From NCBI GenBank assembly GCA_965276955.1, contig CBDIBP010000036.1, positions 1 through 64,000 of the forward strand: a DNA stretch of 64,000 bases, read 5' to 3'. Position numbers and translations under genes: made by a program. The notes under the pieces are model-generated. The model saw only the letters and a list, made by a program, of their open reading frames with translations, did no database searches and was not told the origin of the DNA. Position 1 is the first letter of the stretch. Every line of letters starts with the position of its first letter. Of this stretch, positions 53,561 to 62,878 are shown piece by piece. The stretch comes from JABDEZ01 sp965276955 (GTDB lineage: Bacteria > Bacteroidota > Bacteroidia > Chitinophagales > Chitinophagaceae).

Positions 53561-54038
53561 TAAAAATCACCGCCAAGTATCTGTACTTTTTGGAAATTTC
53601 CGGTTTATCGGTAAAAATAAAAAAGCGGAAATTTTTGAAATTTAATCAGTTGAAATTATTTGTGGTGGCGGATATACGTTTTTTATTTCTTGTATAAAAT
53701 TTCTGGAAATTTCCGATGTCGGAAATTTCAGTTTGCAAAATTTTTAGGTAGTTTGAATTGGTTTGTTGGGGATGTTCTTATTCATGGATAGAGGTTTAAG
53801 GTTGTTATTAGCAAGCAGTTATTTTGATATAAAGATACAACGATATGATATGTTCAGATAGACAAGATATGCACATATTTGGGGTGTTCATGAATATTGA
53901 TGTACCTATGTTTGCGACGAAAAACGTCAGTGTTATGTGAATAATGACAGACACACATTTTTTCTATTGCTACAAAAATGGTTCAAGCCAAGAGGCTTGA
54001 ACCAGCAGCAAAATTATCCTTTCAGGAGCAGCCTTCAG
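53561..54038. other. 478-base gap with palindromic GGAAATTTCC-type repeats
   Basis: No gene could be supported. The left half holds the repeat elements of the entry at 53592-53729; the right half is AT-rich without clear structure, ending at the stop of the RfbH-type gene on the other strand. Confidence 0.7.
53592..53729. repeat. Cluster of palindromic GAAATTTCCG elements (copy B)
   Basis: GGAAATTTCCGG at 53592-53603; CGGAAATTTTTGAAATTT at 53626-53643; and an inverted pair GAAATTTCCGA (53706-53716), spacer TG, TCGGAAATTTC (53719-53729). The core is the same as in the gap at 26,598-26,714, 27 kb away. Confidence 0.85.
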
Positions 54039-55343
54039 TTACTTACTCAAATATTTCCGTATCACGTCAACTATATAATCATAATGCTCTTCCTGCAGCC
54101 CGGGCCATACGCCCAGCCAAAAGCCATCGTTCATGATACGGTCGGTATTGGTAAGATCGCCAACTACACGTTTTTCTATATTCAGGTATGCAGGTTGTTT
54201 GGTCAGGTTGCCGGCAAATAAAAGGCGGGTTCCTATTTTATTCTCTTCCAAGTGGCGCACCAGGTCATTGCGGTTGATAGAGCTGCCCTCGCGCAGAGTG
54301 ATCATGAATCCGAACCAGCTGGGGTTACTTTCAGGTGTGGCTTCAGGCAGTATAAAATGCTCTTCGAACTGTTTCAGCTTTGCGTGCAGCATATCGAAAT
54401 TTGCTCTTCTTTTTGCTACGAAAGTATCTGCTTTTTGAAGCTGGCTTAAGCCGATGGCAGCCTGCATATCCGTCACCTTCAGGTTGAAACCTATGTGCGA
54501 ATATGTGTACTTGTGATCGTAGCCGCAAGGCAGCTCACCCAGGCACTGATCAAAGCGCTTGCCGCAGGTATTATCCTTTCCGGGCTCGCACCAACAATCG
54601 CGGCCCCAGTCGCGGAAACTTTCTGCTATTTTTTTCAGGGAAGCATTGTTCACCAGTACAGAGCCGCCTTCGCCCATGGTGATGTGGTGTGCAGGATAGA
54701 AGGACACCGTGGCCAGGTCGCCGAAGGTGCCGGTCTTTTTATCGCGGTATGTTGCTCCCAGCGAGTCGCAATCATCTTCAATGACCCACAGGTTGTATTT
54801 CTTGGCTATTGCCATCACCACATCCAGGTTAAATGGATTGCCCAGCGTATGGGCCAGCATTATAGCCTTGGTCTTGGGCGTTATTGCCTGCTCTATGCGC
54901 TCTGCTTTTATATTGTAGGTGGGTATATCCACATCTATGAAAACAGGTATGCAACCAAATTGCACCAAAGGATTTACCGTGGTAGGGAACCCTGCTGCAA
55001 CTGAGATCACTTCATCGCCAGGCTTTATAGCACGGTCGCCAAGTTTGGGCGATGTGAGGCTGTAAAATGCTACCAGATTTGCTGACGAACCAGAATTGAC
55101 GAGTATGGAGAAACGGCTGCCGAAATATTGTGCAAATTTCCTTTCGAATTCAACGGCATATCGTCCTGTGGTCAGCCATCCATCCAGTGTGGCATCCACT
55201 CCATATAGGATATCTTCCTCGTCCAGTATCTTTCCGGTTACCGGTATATAATCAGTACCTGGTACCATGCTACGTTTCACATTCTTTGCAGCAATTGCGC
55301 GCAGCAGTAGGGCCAGGTCGTTGTCTATATTCTTAAAATCCAT
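54039..55343 (-). CDS. rfbH: RfbH-type PMP/iron-sulfur 3-dehydratase (DegT family)
   Basis: A 434-residue DegT/DnrJ/EryC1 protein of the E1 dehydratase type. The usual PLP lysine is replaced by His220 in SFYPAHHITMGEGG, and the cluster cysteines follow C-X57-C-X1-C-X7-C (C192, C250, C252, C260), as in the CDP-6-deoxy-glucoseen dehydratase RfbH/AscC. It removes the C3 hydroxyl of a 4-keto-6-deoxy sugar on the way to 3,6-dideoxyhexoses. The electron-donor reductase (RfbI) and CDP-glucose genes are not in the window, so the substrate nucleotide is not sure. It is the only gene of its strand here, with 3' end toward the repeat gap. Confidence 0.92.
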   Translation of the reverse strand: MDFKNIDNDLALLLRAIAAKNVKRSMVPGTDYIPVTGKILDEEDILYGVDATLDGWLTTGRYAVEFERKFAQYFGSRFSILVNSGSSANLVAFYSLTSPKLGDRAIKPGDEVISVAAGFPTTVNPLVQFGCIPVFIDVDIPTYNIKAERIEQAITPKTKAIMLAHTLGNPFNLDVVMAIAKKYNLWVIEDDCDSLGATYRDKKTGTFGDLATVSFYPAHHITMGEGGSVLVNNASLKKIAESFRDWGRDCWCEPGKDNTCGKRFDQCLGELPCGYDHKYTYSHIGFNLKVTDMQAAIGLSQLQKADTFVAKRRANFDMLHAKLKQFEEHFILPEATPESNPSWFGFMITLREGSSINRNDLVRHLEENKIGTRLLFAGNLTKQPAYLNIEKRVVGDLTNTDRIMNDGFWLGVWPGLQEEHYDYIVDVIRKYLSK

Positions 55344-55451
55344 AAAGAATGCTCAGTTGAAAAACAGATGTTTGCTTTGCAAAATAAAGGAAAGTTGGGG
55401 ACGTTGGTGCGATCCATCAAATATATGGTGCGCCATACGAAGCCATTTAAC

Positions 55452-55487
55452 AAATAAAAAGGCTCCTGACCATCATCAGGAGCCTTT
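55452..55487 (-). terminator. Rho-independent terminator of the polytopic membrane protein gene
   Basis: A perfect 12-bp stem AAAGGCTCCTGA / TCAGGAGCCTTT (55458-55469 and 55476-55487) with a 6-base loop; on the minus strand TTTTTATTTG follows. It lies 20 bases past the stop at 55508. Confidence 0.88.
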
Positions 55488-55507
55488 AACTTAAAGCATT
55501 TGCTATT

Positions 55508-56860
55508 CTATAGTCTGAATGAAAGTATATTTTTCTCTGCCGAGTTCCATCGGTAGTAGATAAGCATAAGTGCAAGCGCATAGAAAGGCAAGCACGGGAT
55601 GCGGTAACGAGAAAGAGCCCCGAAGTTGAACGACGATACACCCACCGCAAAAGCGAATATTAATGTGAATATAAGGCAGAACTGAATATTGGGGTCAGCA
55701 GCAATGGAACGCCAGAACCTAACCGGCCCCACAGCTATAAGCACCTTTATGGTCAGCAGCAGGAACGCAAGCGCCTCGAATGCCGACAAAAGCTGGATCA
55801 CTTTTTTAGTTTCCCATACATAAGGTCTGAAGAGTGTCACATTGACCGCCGGTATAAATTTGGTAAGCATCCCTTGCAGGTTGGGCTCAAAGGCACCGAG
55901 GTCATAACCAGAGCTCTCATCGTTAGCCAACGATACGGAGTTGATCCAGTCCCTCGTCACCTCAGATGTCTGTGCCACATTGTCAATCGAGTATTTACCC
56001 AGCTTATCGGCAAGCTTTACTGATAGTACGCTGAACCCGAAGAACATAACTACCACGGCAACTATACGCACTATAAAACGCAAGGCCGAGCTGGATATGC
56101 CCTGCAGGTACTGGAACATGATCCATAGTGCCAGCGCCGGTACGAAGGCTATAAGGATGTATACCTTGATGATGAATATAAGGTAGAAGGAAACCAGCGT
56201 GGCCAGGATGTTCTGTATACTAAAGTCGCGCTGGTACAATACGCGGAATACGCCATAGGTCATCCACCCGATACCGCCAAGGCATATAGTATCTTTGAAT
56301 ATACCAGACCCCCATAGCGCCAGGCTCGGGATGAAAAGCGTTGCGATAGCTATGGGACGGATCAATGTAGGGTACTGAGTAACGAATGCACGGAAAAGCG
56401 CCCACACACCAGTATAAGACAAAGCTGCAAATATTACCGATGTAGGAAGGTATAAAGTGAATGTAAGCAAGCTGATAACTGACGTGATGGACACCACAAG
56501 ATACTCGGACGGAGACCTGTACCACTGCATCTGGCTGATATAAAAAGAATATTCCCCATCGTACCATGCCGGCGCATGTATCACAAGGTTGAACCACTTT
56601 ATGGGGTTCTCGGTAAATGCACTGTTCACTACCGTAGCATGCTGATAATAGTTGGCCGTGTCACCACCACCATAGTTGTACTGGTATACCATCCCGATAA
56701 CTATAGCACCCACTATCTTAATGGTAAGGCCCGGCATGAAGTAAGGCCGCCAGGGATGCCCCTCCGGGTAGAATCTGTTTCGTAGATTGAACGCGATCAG
56801 GTATATTATTACCAGGTAAACCGGCAATAATAGGTAGTCGTATAAGGTGATGAACTGCAT
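55508..56860 (-). CDS. Polytopic membrane protein, possible polysaccharide polymerase or GT-C enzyme
   Basis: A 450-residue protein with about ten hydrophobic segments. A periplasmic loop of about 80 residues after the second segment (GMVYQYNYGGGDTANYYQHA, WYDGEYSFYISQMQWYRSPSEY) and a second, later loop (SVSLANDESSGYDLGAFEPN) are typical of O-antigen polymerase or GT-C folds. SLALWGSGIFKDTICLGGIGW also occurs in such proteins. I cannot give a firm name. It lies on the minus strand with its own terminator, between the RfbH-type gene and the second asparagine synthase gene. Confidence 0.6.
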   Translation of the reverse strand: MQFITLYDYLLLPVYLVIIYLIAFNLRNRFYPEGHPWRPYFMPGLTIKIVGAIVIGMVYQYNYGGGDTANYYQHATVVNSAFTENPIKWFNLVIHAPAWYDGEYSFYISQMQWYRSPSEYLVVSITSVISLLTFTLYLPTSVIFAALSYTGVWALFRAFVTQYPTLIRPIAIATLFIPSLALWGSGIFKDTICLGGIGWMTYGVFRVLYQRDFSIQNILATLVSFYLIFIIKVYILIAFVPALALWIMFQYLQGISSSALRFIVRIVAVVVMFFGFSVLSVKLADKLGKYSIDNVAQTSEVTRDWINSVSLANDESSGYDLGAFEPNLQGMLTKFIPAVNVTLFRPYVWETKKVIQLLSAFEALAFLLLTIKVLIAVGPVRFWRSIAADPNIQFCLIFTLIFAFAVGVSSFNFGALSRYRIPCLPFYALALMLIYYRWNSAEKNILSFRL

Positions 56861-57108
56861 CCGATGATATGAATTTTAATGGTCCTTAAATGTAAAACTA
56901 CATTACACAATGCATTTGGCAATAATATTTATCCCCGTTAACGTACTGTTTGCTATTAGTTGATAATGCTTAGAAAAAGGTGATCTGCATCAGACCAACA
57001 CTAAATATATATAAATTTACAACTATTTATCACTTAATAACATGCAGTTGTGCTGTTATTTTTTAGCTTTAGCAATTATTTCATAATTATCATCATTATT
57101 TTACCTGC

Positions 57109-59022
57109 ATGTGCGGTATCACAGGTTTCTACGCTTTCAAAAAAGAAGCAGCTGGTCGTTTAACTAAATTAGATAATTCTACTCAACAGTTAGTGTTAAG
57201 AGGCCCCGACAGCGGGGATACTTTTTCAGTTGACCAGGTAGGGCTGGGGCATAGGCGCTTATCTATTATAGATACTACCACTCATGCAGCGCAACCTATG
57301 AAGGATGACACCGGCAGGTATGTTATCGTATTCAACGGCGAAATATTCAACTTTAAAGAACTGGGAACGCAATACCTGCAAAAAAAATGGCAGGCGATGG
57401 GTCGTACGGTGTTCAATTCTGATACAGAAGTTTTGTTGTACCTGCTTATAGAGCATGGTATAGAATGCCTTTCTATGTTAAGTGGCTTTTTTGCATTCTC
57501 CTTTTATGATACGGTAAGTGGACGCATGATAATAGCACGCGACCGGTATGGCAAGAAACCATTGCTGTACTACCATTGCGAAAATTATCTTGCATTTGCA
57601 TCTGAAATGAAATCGCTGCTGGCGTGGGACATACCTAAGGAGCTGGACCTTACAGTGCTGCACCAATACCTGCAGCTCAACTATGTGCCTCAACCGCAGA
57701 GTATGCTGAAGGGTGTGGCAAAGTTGCAGCCCGGGCACTACATGATATTTGAGGGCACTGGCCTGCTGGCATATGCACCCTACTACCAGTTGCAAACAAA
57801 ACCCGAAGAATACAACAGATATACCTATGAGCAAGCCAAGACTTTGCTTGTAGTAAAAATGGACGAGTCGGTAAAGGAGCGCATGATAGCGGATGTACCA
57901 TTAGGCGCATTTTTGAGCGGTGGTATAGATTCATCGGTAATAGTGGCGCTGGCCAGCAGGCATACCCAAAAGCTGAATACATTTTCTGTAGGCTACAAGG
58001 AAAATGCTTTTTTTGATGAAACAAAGTATGCCGCTCTTGTTGCCAAACAGTACAACACAGAGCATACTGTATTCTCCTTATCCAATGATGATTTCCTGGA
58101 GCATATTTTTAGTGTGCTCGATTATATAGACGAACCCTTTGCAGACTCTTCTGCCATACCGGAATACATACTATGCCGCGAGACCCGCAAATATGTGACC
58201 GTAGCGCTAAGCGGCGATGGAGGTGATGAAGTATTCAGTGGCTATAATAAACATGCTGCTGAATGGAAAATGCGGCAGCACACATTTGCAAATGCTGCGG
58301 TAAAGGCTGGTCTCCCACTATGGAAAATACTGCCACGCAGCCGCAATGGTAAAATGACCAACCTGTTCCGGCAGCTGCACCGCTTTGCCGAGGGGGCCTC
58401 GCTGCCCGTTAAGGACCGGTATTGGCGATGGGCATCGTTCAACAATGTAGACAAAGTGAATAGCCTGCTGCGGCCAGAAATAAAAGCCAAGGTGGATATG
58501 CAGGTAATGGAGCGCGAACGCCATTCCCTACTGGCACAGCTGGGCAACGACGACTTTAATGAGATATTACTTACTGATATGAATCTGGTACTTACGGGCG
58601 ACATGCTGGTAAAAGTAGACCTGATGAGCATGGCCAACAGCCTGGAAGTGCGTAGCCCCTTCCTGGACCATAAGGTGGTAGACTTTGCCTTTTCATTGCC
58701 AGCCGAATACAAGATAGACGGACAATTGAAAAAGAAGATCCTGCAAGATGCCTTCAGGCCTATGCTACCGGCCGAAATATATAACCGCTCCAAGCATGGT
58801 TTTGAGATACCTTTGCTGCAATGGTTCAGGAAAGAACTGTGGGGCTTAATAAATGATGACCTTTTAGATAGTAAGTTTATAGCAGAACAAGGTATATTTG
58901 AGACCGATGCTATTGAAAAACTAAAAGCTAAATTACAAAGCAATAACCCTGAGGATAGCCATGCTACCATATGGGCGCTCATTGTTTTTCAGTATTGGTG
59001 GAAAAAATACTATATCAATTAG
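57109..59022 (+). CDS. asnB: Asparagine synthase-like amidotransferase, copy 2
   Basis: A 637-residue second copy of the glutaminase/synthetase pair: Cys2 nucleophile (MCGITGFYAFKKEAAGR), RRLSIIDTTTHAAQPM, LSGGIDSSVIVAL and SGDGGDEVFSGYNKHAAEW. The two copies differ clearly in sequence and in linker length, so they are not a recent duplication. Probably amidates sugars of the glycan or makes asparagine. The 248-base gap upstream contains a possible -7 box TAGCTTTA around 57064. Confidence 0.88.
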   Translation: MCGITGFYAFKKEAAGRLTKLDNSTQQLVLRGPDSGDTFSVDQVGLGHRRLSIIDTTTHAAQPMKDDTGRYVIVFNGEIFNFKELGTQYLQKKWQAMGRTVFNSDTEVLLYLLIEHGIECLSMLSGFFAFSFYDTVSGRMIIARDRYGKKPLLYYHCENYLAFASEMKSLLAWDIPKELDLTVLHQYLQLNYVPQPQSMLKGVAKLQPGHYMIFEGTGLLAYAPYYQLQTKPEEYNRYTYEQAKTLLVVKMDESVKERMIADVPLGAFLSGGIDSSVIVALASRHTQKLNTFSVGYKENAFFDETKYAALVAKQYNTEHTVFSLSNDDFLEHIFSVLDYIDEPFADSSAIPEYILCRETRKYVTVALSGDGGDEVFSGYNKHAAEWKMRQHTFANAAVKAGLPLWKILPRSRNGKMTNLFRQLHRFAEGASLPVKDRYWRWASFNNVDKVNSLLRPEIKAKVDMQVMERERHSLLAQLGNDDFNEILLTDMNLVLTGDMLVKVDLMSMANSLEVRSPFLDHKVVDFAFSLPAEYKIDGQLKKKILQDAFRPMLPAEIYNRSKHGFEIPLLQWFRKELWGLINDDLLDSKFIAEQGIFETDAIEKLKAKLQSNNPEDSHATIWALIVFQYWWKKYYIN

Positions 59023-59066
59023 TCTGCATATTGCTAAAAATCAATAAGAAAGGTTATAGTTTTTTC

Positions 59067-59074
59067 TATTTTTG
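59067..59074 (+). promoter_or_regulatory. -7 box upstream of the last glycosyltransferase gene
   Basis: TATTTTTG matches TAnnTTTG and lies 32 bases before the ATG at 59107, suggesting an independent promoter for this gene. Confidence 0.45.
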
Positions 59075-59106
59075 AATCCAGTTTTTAATAATTCTCATAC
59101 TCTTTC

Positions 59107-60306
59107 ATGCCGCGTGTCCTCCGTATACTGAACCGTTTGATCATAGGTGGCCCTACTATCAATGCCACATATCTGACCAAGTATATGGCCCCCGAATTTG
59201 AGACCATACTGGTGATAGGCGAAAAAGATGACCATGAGCAGGATGCCACCTATCTTACTGACCAACTGGACATTACCCCGCTGGTAGTTTCTAAAATGAA
59301 ACGCAGCATACACCCGGTAAATGACGGACAAGCATACCTGGAAGTAAAGGCCATCATTGAAAAATTTAAACCAGATATTGTACATACCCATGCAGCCAAG
59401 GCCGGTATCATAGGCCGTATGGCCGCCGATGCCTGCAACGTGCCTGTAGTGGTACATACCTTTCACGGCCATGTGTTCCATAGCTATTTCAGCAAGTGGC
59501 AAACAGAAAGCTTTATAATGCTGGAAAGGTACCTGGCAAAAAAATCTACCGGCATCATAGCCATCAGCCCTATACAAAAAGACGAGCTGGCCAATACATA
59601 CAATATTTGCCCTGAGGATAAGATACACGTTATACCCCTTGGGCTGGATCTTGATAAATTTCGCACCGACCAAGATGCTAAAAGGCACTCGTTCCGCAAA
59701 CGGTACTTTATAGCCGATGACGACCTTACTATTGGCATTATAGGCCGTATAGTGCCTGTAAAGAATCATACCTTATTTGTAGAGGCTGCGGCTAAACTAT
59801 TGGCCAAGACCAATAAAAAAGTAAAGTTCATAGTGATAGGCGATGGTGATATGCGCGCCGATATGGAAAATGAATTCAGAAAGCATAATATAGATTATAG
59901 CTATTTTCCGCAAGAGCAGCGGCTGGCAACGGCTACCTGCCTGTCGTGGCAGTTGAATATGGACGAGGTGCTGTCGGCTTTGGATATTGTGGCCCTGACC
60001 TCTCACAATGAAGGCACACCACTATCACTGATAGAGGCGCAGGCTGCAGGGAAGCCTATAGTATCCACCAATATTGGCGGAGTAGCAGATGTAGTATTAG
60101 AGGGCAAGACCGGGTGGCTTGTAGAGGCTGGCAATGCAGAAGCATTTGCCGAAGCGCTATTGAAACTGGTGAATGATGCAGCAATGCGTGCACAATTTGG
60201 CGCAGATGGTAAGATCTTTGCCCATGGTAATTTTTCTTACAACAGGTTAGTAGGGGATATGTCGCGATACTACAATACACTTTTGGAGCAACACAAGAAA
60301 AAATAA
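59107..60306 (+). CDS. Glycosyltransferase, GT-B fold, family 4
   Basis: A 399-residue GT4: MPRVLRILNRLIIGGPTINA, DIVHTHAAKAGIIGRMAADA, HTFHGHVFHSYFSKWQ, and in the donor domain IGIIGRIVPVKNHTLFVEAA and SHNEGTPLSLIEAQAAGKPIV. This is close to WcaL/EpsD-like GT4 enzymes. It has an own -7 box and ends the polysaccharide locus. Donor unknown. Confidence 0.93.
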   Translation: MPRVLRILNRLIIGGPTINATYLTKYMAPEFETILVIGEKDDHEQDATYLTDQLDITPLVVSKMKRSIHPVNDGQAYLEVKAIIEKFKPDIVHTHAAKAGIIGRMAADACNVPVVVHTFHGHVFHSYFSKWQTESFIMLERYLAKKSTGIIAISPIQKDELANTYNICPEDKIHVIPLGLDLDKFRTDQDAKRHSFRKRYFIADDDLTIGIIGRIVPVKNHTLFVEAAAKLLAKTNKKVKFIVIGDGDMRADMENEFRKHNIDYSYFPQEQRLATATCLSWQLNMDEVLSALDIVALTSHNEGTPLSLIEAQAAGKPIVSTNIGGVADVVLEGKTGWLVEAGNAEAFAEALLKLVNDAAMRAQFGADGKIFAHGNFSYNRLVGDMSRYYNTLLEQHKKK

Positions 60307-60373
60307 ATGTCAATACCATGAGAACAATGCCCGCTTGCCCTGAAAATTTTAAAACCATATAAAGAGATATAAA

Positions 60374-61462
60374 ATGGAGGACGTTAAAATTCTGTACATA
60401 GACGATGAGATAAATAATCTCAGCAGTTTCAAATCTACTTTCAGATTTGATTATAAGATACTGCTGGCCACATCGCATGCCGAAGCGCTCACCTACCTGG
60501 CACAGAACCCTGACATCAGCATAGTTCTCTGCGACCAGCGCATGCCGAGCAATAGTGGTGTCGATTTCCTTGAGGATGTAAAGCTTCGCTTTCCAAGGCC
60601 GGTGAGGATGCTTGTAAGCGGCTATCCTGACATTGAACCGCTTATAAACGCCGTGAACCATGGCAATATTTATAAGTATATAAAAAAACCATGGTCTGTA
60701 GATGAAGTAAAAGCTGCTATAAACGATGGGCATAAGCATTACCTCACCAGTTCGCTGCTCAATCATAAAAATGAAGAGCTGCATAACGCGTATAAGCAGC
60801 TGGACGAATTTGCTTACAATGTGACACATGGCCTTCGCGATCCTATTCTGAGTGTATTAAGCCTTGTAGAAATAGCACAGCACCTGGATAATGTGCCTGA
60901 AAGTGTAAAGGAGATACTGGAGATGGTAGGTCTCGCCATGGTGCAACTGGATAATTATGTAGAAAATACACACGACTACCACCAGCTTAAGAACGAAACT
61001 ACCAACATTACTGAGATATCTTTTCAAGAACTGGTGGATGAGCTATCCAAAGCATACCAGTCAGAAAAAGAAAGAAAATCTGTAACTTTCAATTGTACTA
61101 TTGTTCAATCACAGCAGTTCAGTTCCAATAAAACCCTGTTAAATGTTATTGTAAACAATTTGTTATCGAATGCCTTCAAATACCAAAAGAAGGACATTAC
61201 TGATAAATTTGTAGATCTTGAAATTTCTGTTGTTGACGATAACGCTACTATTACGGTAAAAGATAACGGCATAGGCATAAAACAAGATTACATAAAGAAT
61301 ATATTCGAGCCGTTATATAGAGCTACATCCGTAGAGTATGGCTCTGGTCTTGGACTATATAATGTAAAGGATGCATTGTTTAAACTTGGAGGGGAAATAT
61401 ATGTTGATTCAAAAATTGACGTAGGCAGTACCTTTAAAATTATAATACCCAACAAAAAGTAA
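60374..61462 (+). CDS. Receiver-histidine kinase hybrid with atypical H-box
   Basis: A 362-residue cytoplasmic signalling protein with an N-terminal receiver (D54 in IVLCDQRMP, K105 in YIKKPW), a short linker and a histidine kinase: H152 in FAYNVTHGLRDP, N-box NVIVNNLLSNAFKY, DNGIGI and GSGLGLYNVKDAL. The H-box reads H-G-L-R-D-P in place of the usual H-D/E-L-x-x-P, so activity is uncertain. No sensor domain or membrane segment. A single-domain receiver gene follows after 11 bases, probably its partner. Confidence 0.88.
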   Translation: MEDVKILYIDDEINNLSSFKSTFRFDYKILLATSHAEALTYLAQNPDISIVLCDQRMPSNSGVDFLEDVKLRFPRPVRMLVSGYPDIEPLINAVNHGNIYKYIKKPWSVDEVKAAINDGHKHYLTSSLLNHKNEELHNAYKQLDEFAYNVTHGLRDPILSVLSLVEIAQHLDNVPESVKEILEMVGLAMVQLDNYVENTHDYHQLKNETTNITEISFQELVDELSKAYQSEKERKSVTFNCTIVQSQQFSSNKTLLNVIVNNLLSNAFKYQKKDITDKFVDLEISVVDDNATITVKDNGIGIKQDYIKNIFEPLYRATSVEYGSGLGLYNVKDALFKLGGEIYVDSKIDVGSTFKIIIPNKK

Positions 61463-61473
61463 AAATTACAGTT

Positions 61474-61878
61474 ATGCTCTTAGACTTTATTATAGTAGAC
61501 AATAACTCCCTGAACTGTTTTATTGCTGAGCGCATGTTGCAGAATATAGATAGTACTATAGCTGTGCATACATTTTTGCATGCCCAGGAGGCATATGATT
61601 ATATAAAGAAACATCCTGTAAATGCAAATGACCATAAAACAGTATTACTGTTGGATATCCATATGCCGCTGATGGATGGCTTCGCATTTTTGCAGGAGTT
61701 TGAAAAATTACCTGCCGACCTGCAGAACAGTTTTGCCATCTATATCATTACATCATCCACCGATGTTAATGATAAGATGAAGTCGAACAAAGTATCGTTC
61801 GTAAAGCGCTTCATCAGCAAGCCCATCACGTTCAATATGCTGAACGAAATAATAGGCAGTATGATGGTAGAAGCATAG
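61474..61878 (+). CDS. Single-domain response regulator (CheY-like)
   Basis: A 134-residue receiver with the phospho-acceptor D61 (VLLLDIHMPLMDG), acidic pocket residue D9 (IIVDNN, one acid instead of the usual two), and K116 (FISKPIT). No output domain, so it would act by protein contact or in a phosphorelay with the hybrid kinase 11 bases upstream. A terminator follows. Confidence 0.9.
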   Translation: MLLDFIIVDNNSLNCFIAERMLQNIDSTIAVHTFLHAQEAYDYIKKHPVNANDHKTVLLLDIHMPLMDGFAFLQEFEKLPADLQNSFAIYIITSSTDVNDKMKSNKVSFVKRFISKPITFNMLNEIIGSMMVEA

Positions 61879-61903
61879 ATAGAATAACTCTTTTATAAAT
61901 TGT

Positions 61904-61931
61904 AAAGCCTCGCTCTGGCGGGGCTTTGTGC
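61904..61931 (+). terminator. Rho-independent terminator after the response regulator
   Basis: Stem AAAGCCTCGC / GCGGGGCTTT (one G-U) at 61904-61913 and 61918-61927, loop TCTG, followed by TTTGTGCTG; a weak T-run. Confidence 0.7.
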
Positions 61932-61990
61932 TGCTTGCACGGGAGCAAGAATTTTATTTATTTAGCGGTTCAAAACCTAAAAAACCCAAC

Positions 61991-62845
61991 ATGAGAAACT
62001 TATCAAAGATCTTTGTGTGCTTCGCCATTATACTATTAACCAGCTGTAATCCTTATGGCCAAAAAATAACTTACGACCAACTTGAGATATATTACAAAGA
62101 CGGGGTTACAAAGGAAGAAGCTTCAAAGGCAGGGGACTATATAATAGCAGAAAAAATTGTATCCAACCTTAATAAAAAGAGAAGTTTTCAGATCACCAAA
62201 AAACATGGTCGATTCATTTTCAAAATGGTCGTCAATCCAGAGCTTGTATCAAATGTGGAATTTATGCAACTGGCATCACAGGCTACCGAAAGCTTATCAA
62301 AAGACGTTTTTAACGGAGCCGATGTTGATATAGAACTTTGTGATGCTCCTTTTAAAACTTTTAAGGTCATTAAGATGAGCGATTGGCGAACCTTTACTAA
62401 TCAGTCATATGAGATCCGGTACCCGTCATCATGGAGTTTTACAGAGAACACTAATGATGCCACCAAATTTACGTTGCTCAACAACGAAACGTATGATGGA
62501 AAACAAAAAGCAATAATCGAATTAATTACAATAAATATAAATGATCCCAGTACTACAATTGATCATTATACCCAAGTGTTGGAAAATAATGTAAAAGACC
62601 CATCACAAATTGTTGATGGCAAAATCATTCAGTCAGTTGCCGATACAGCGAATGGTCGCGAGTTTAGAAAAATGATAGTCACCGGCACAATAAAAAATGT
62701 AGAGGTCCCCCAAAGAATAGAACAATATTACTGGGTGGTAAATGACAAGGTCTATTTATTACGAACGACCATTGATGTTCATCCAGATCAAGACTTTCTA
62801 ATATATTTAACAGAGGATATTATGGACTCCTTCAAGATATATTAA
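61991..62845 (+). CDS. Lipoprotein with PsbP/DcrB-like region, function unknown
   Basis: A 284-residue lipoprotein from ATG 61991: MRNLSKIFVCFAIILLTSCN with lipobox LTSC (Cys at 19). The middle shows WRTFTNQSYEIRYPSSWSF, a segment typical of PsbP-like or DUF1795 folds, followed by a beta-rich end with YYWVVNDKVYLLRTT. The codon use is more AT-rich than the genes before it. The frame opens at 61928 but the upstream part is non-coding. Function unknown; located between a signalling pair and an epimerase. Confidence 0.8.
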   Translation: MRNLSKIFVCFAIILLTSCNPYGQKITYDQLEIYYKDGVTKEEASKAGDYIIAEKIVSNLNKKRSFQITKKHGRFIFKMVVNPELVSNVEFMQLASQATESLSKDVFNGADVDIELCDAPFKTFKVIKMSDWRTFTNQSYEIRYPSSWSFTENTNDATKFTLLNNETYDGKQKAIIELITININDPSTTIDHYTQVLENNVKDPSQIVDGKIIQSVADTANGREFRKMIVTGTIKNVEVPQRIEQYYWVVNDKVYLLRTTIDVHPDQDFLIYLTEDIMDSFKIY

Positions 62846-62878
62846 CATGCTTGTTTTTACACCTGAAGCTATAAGCGA

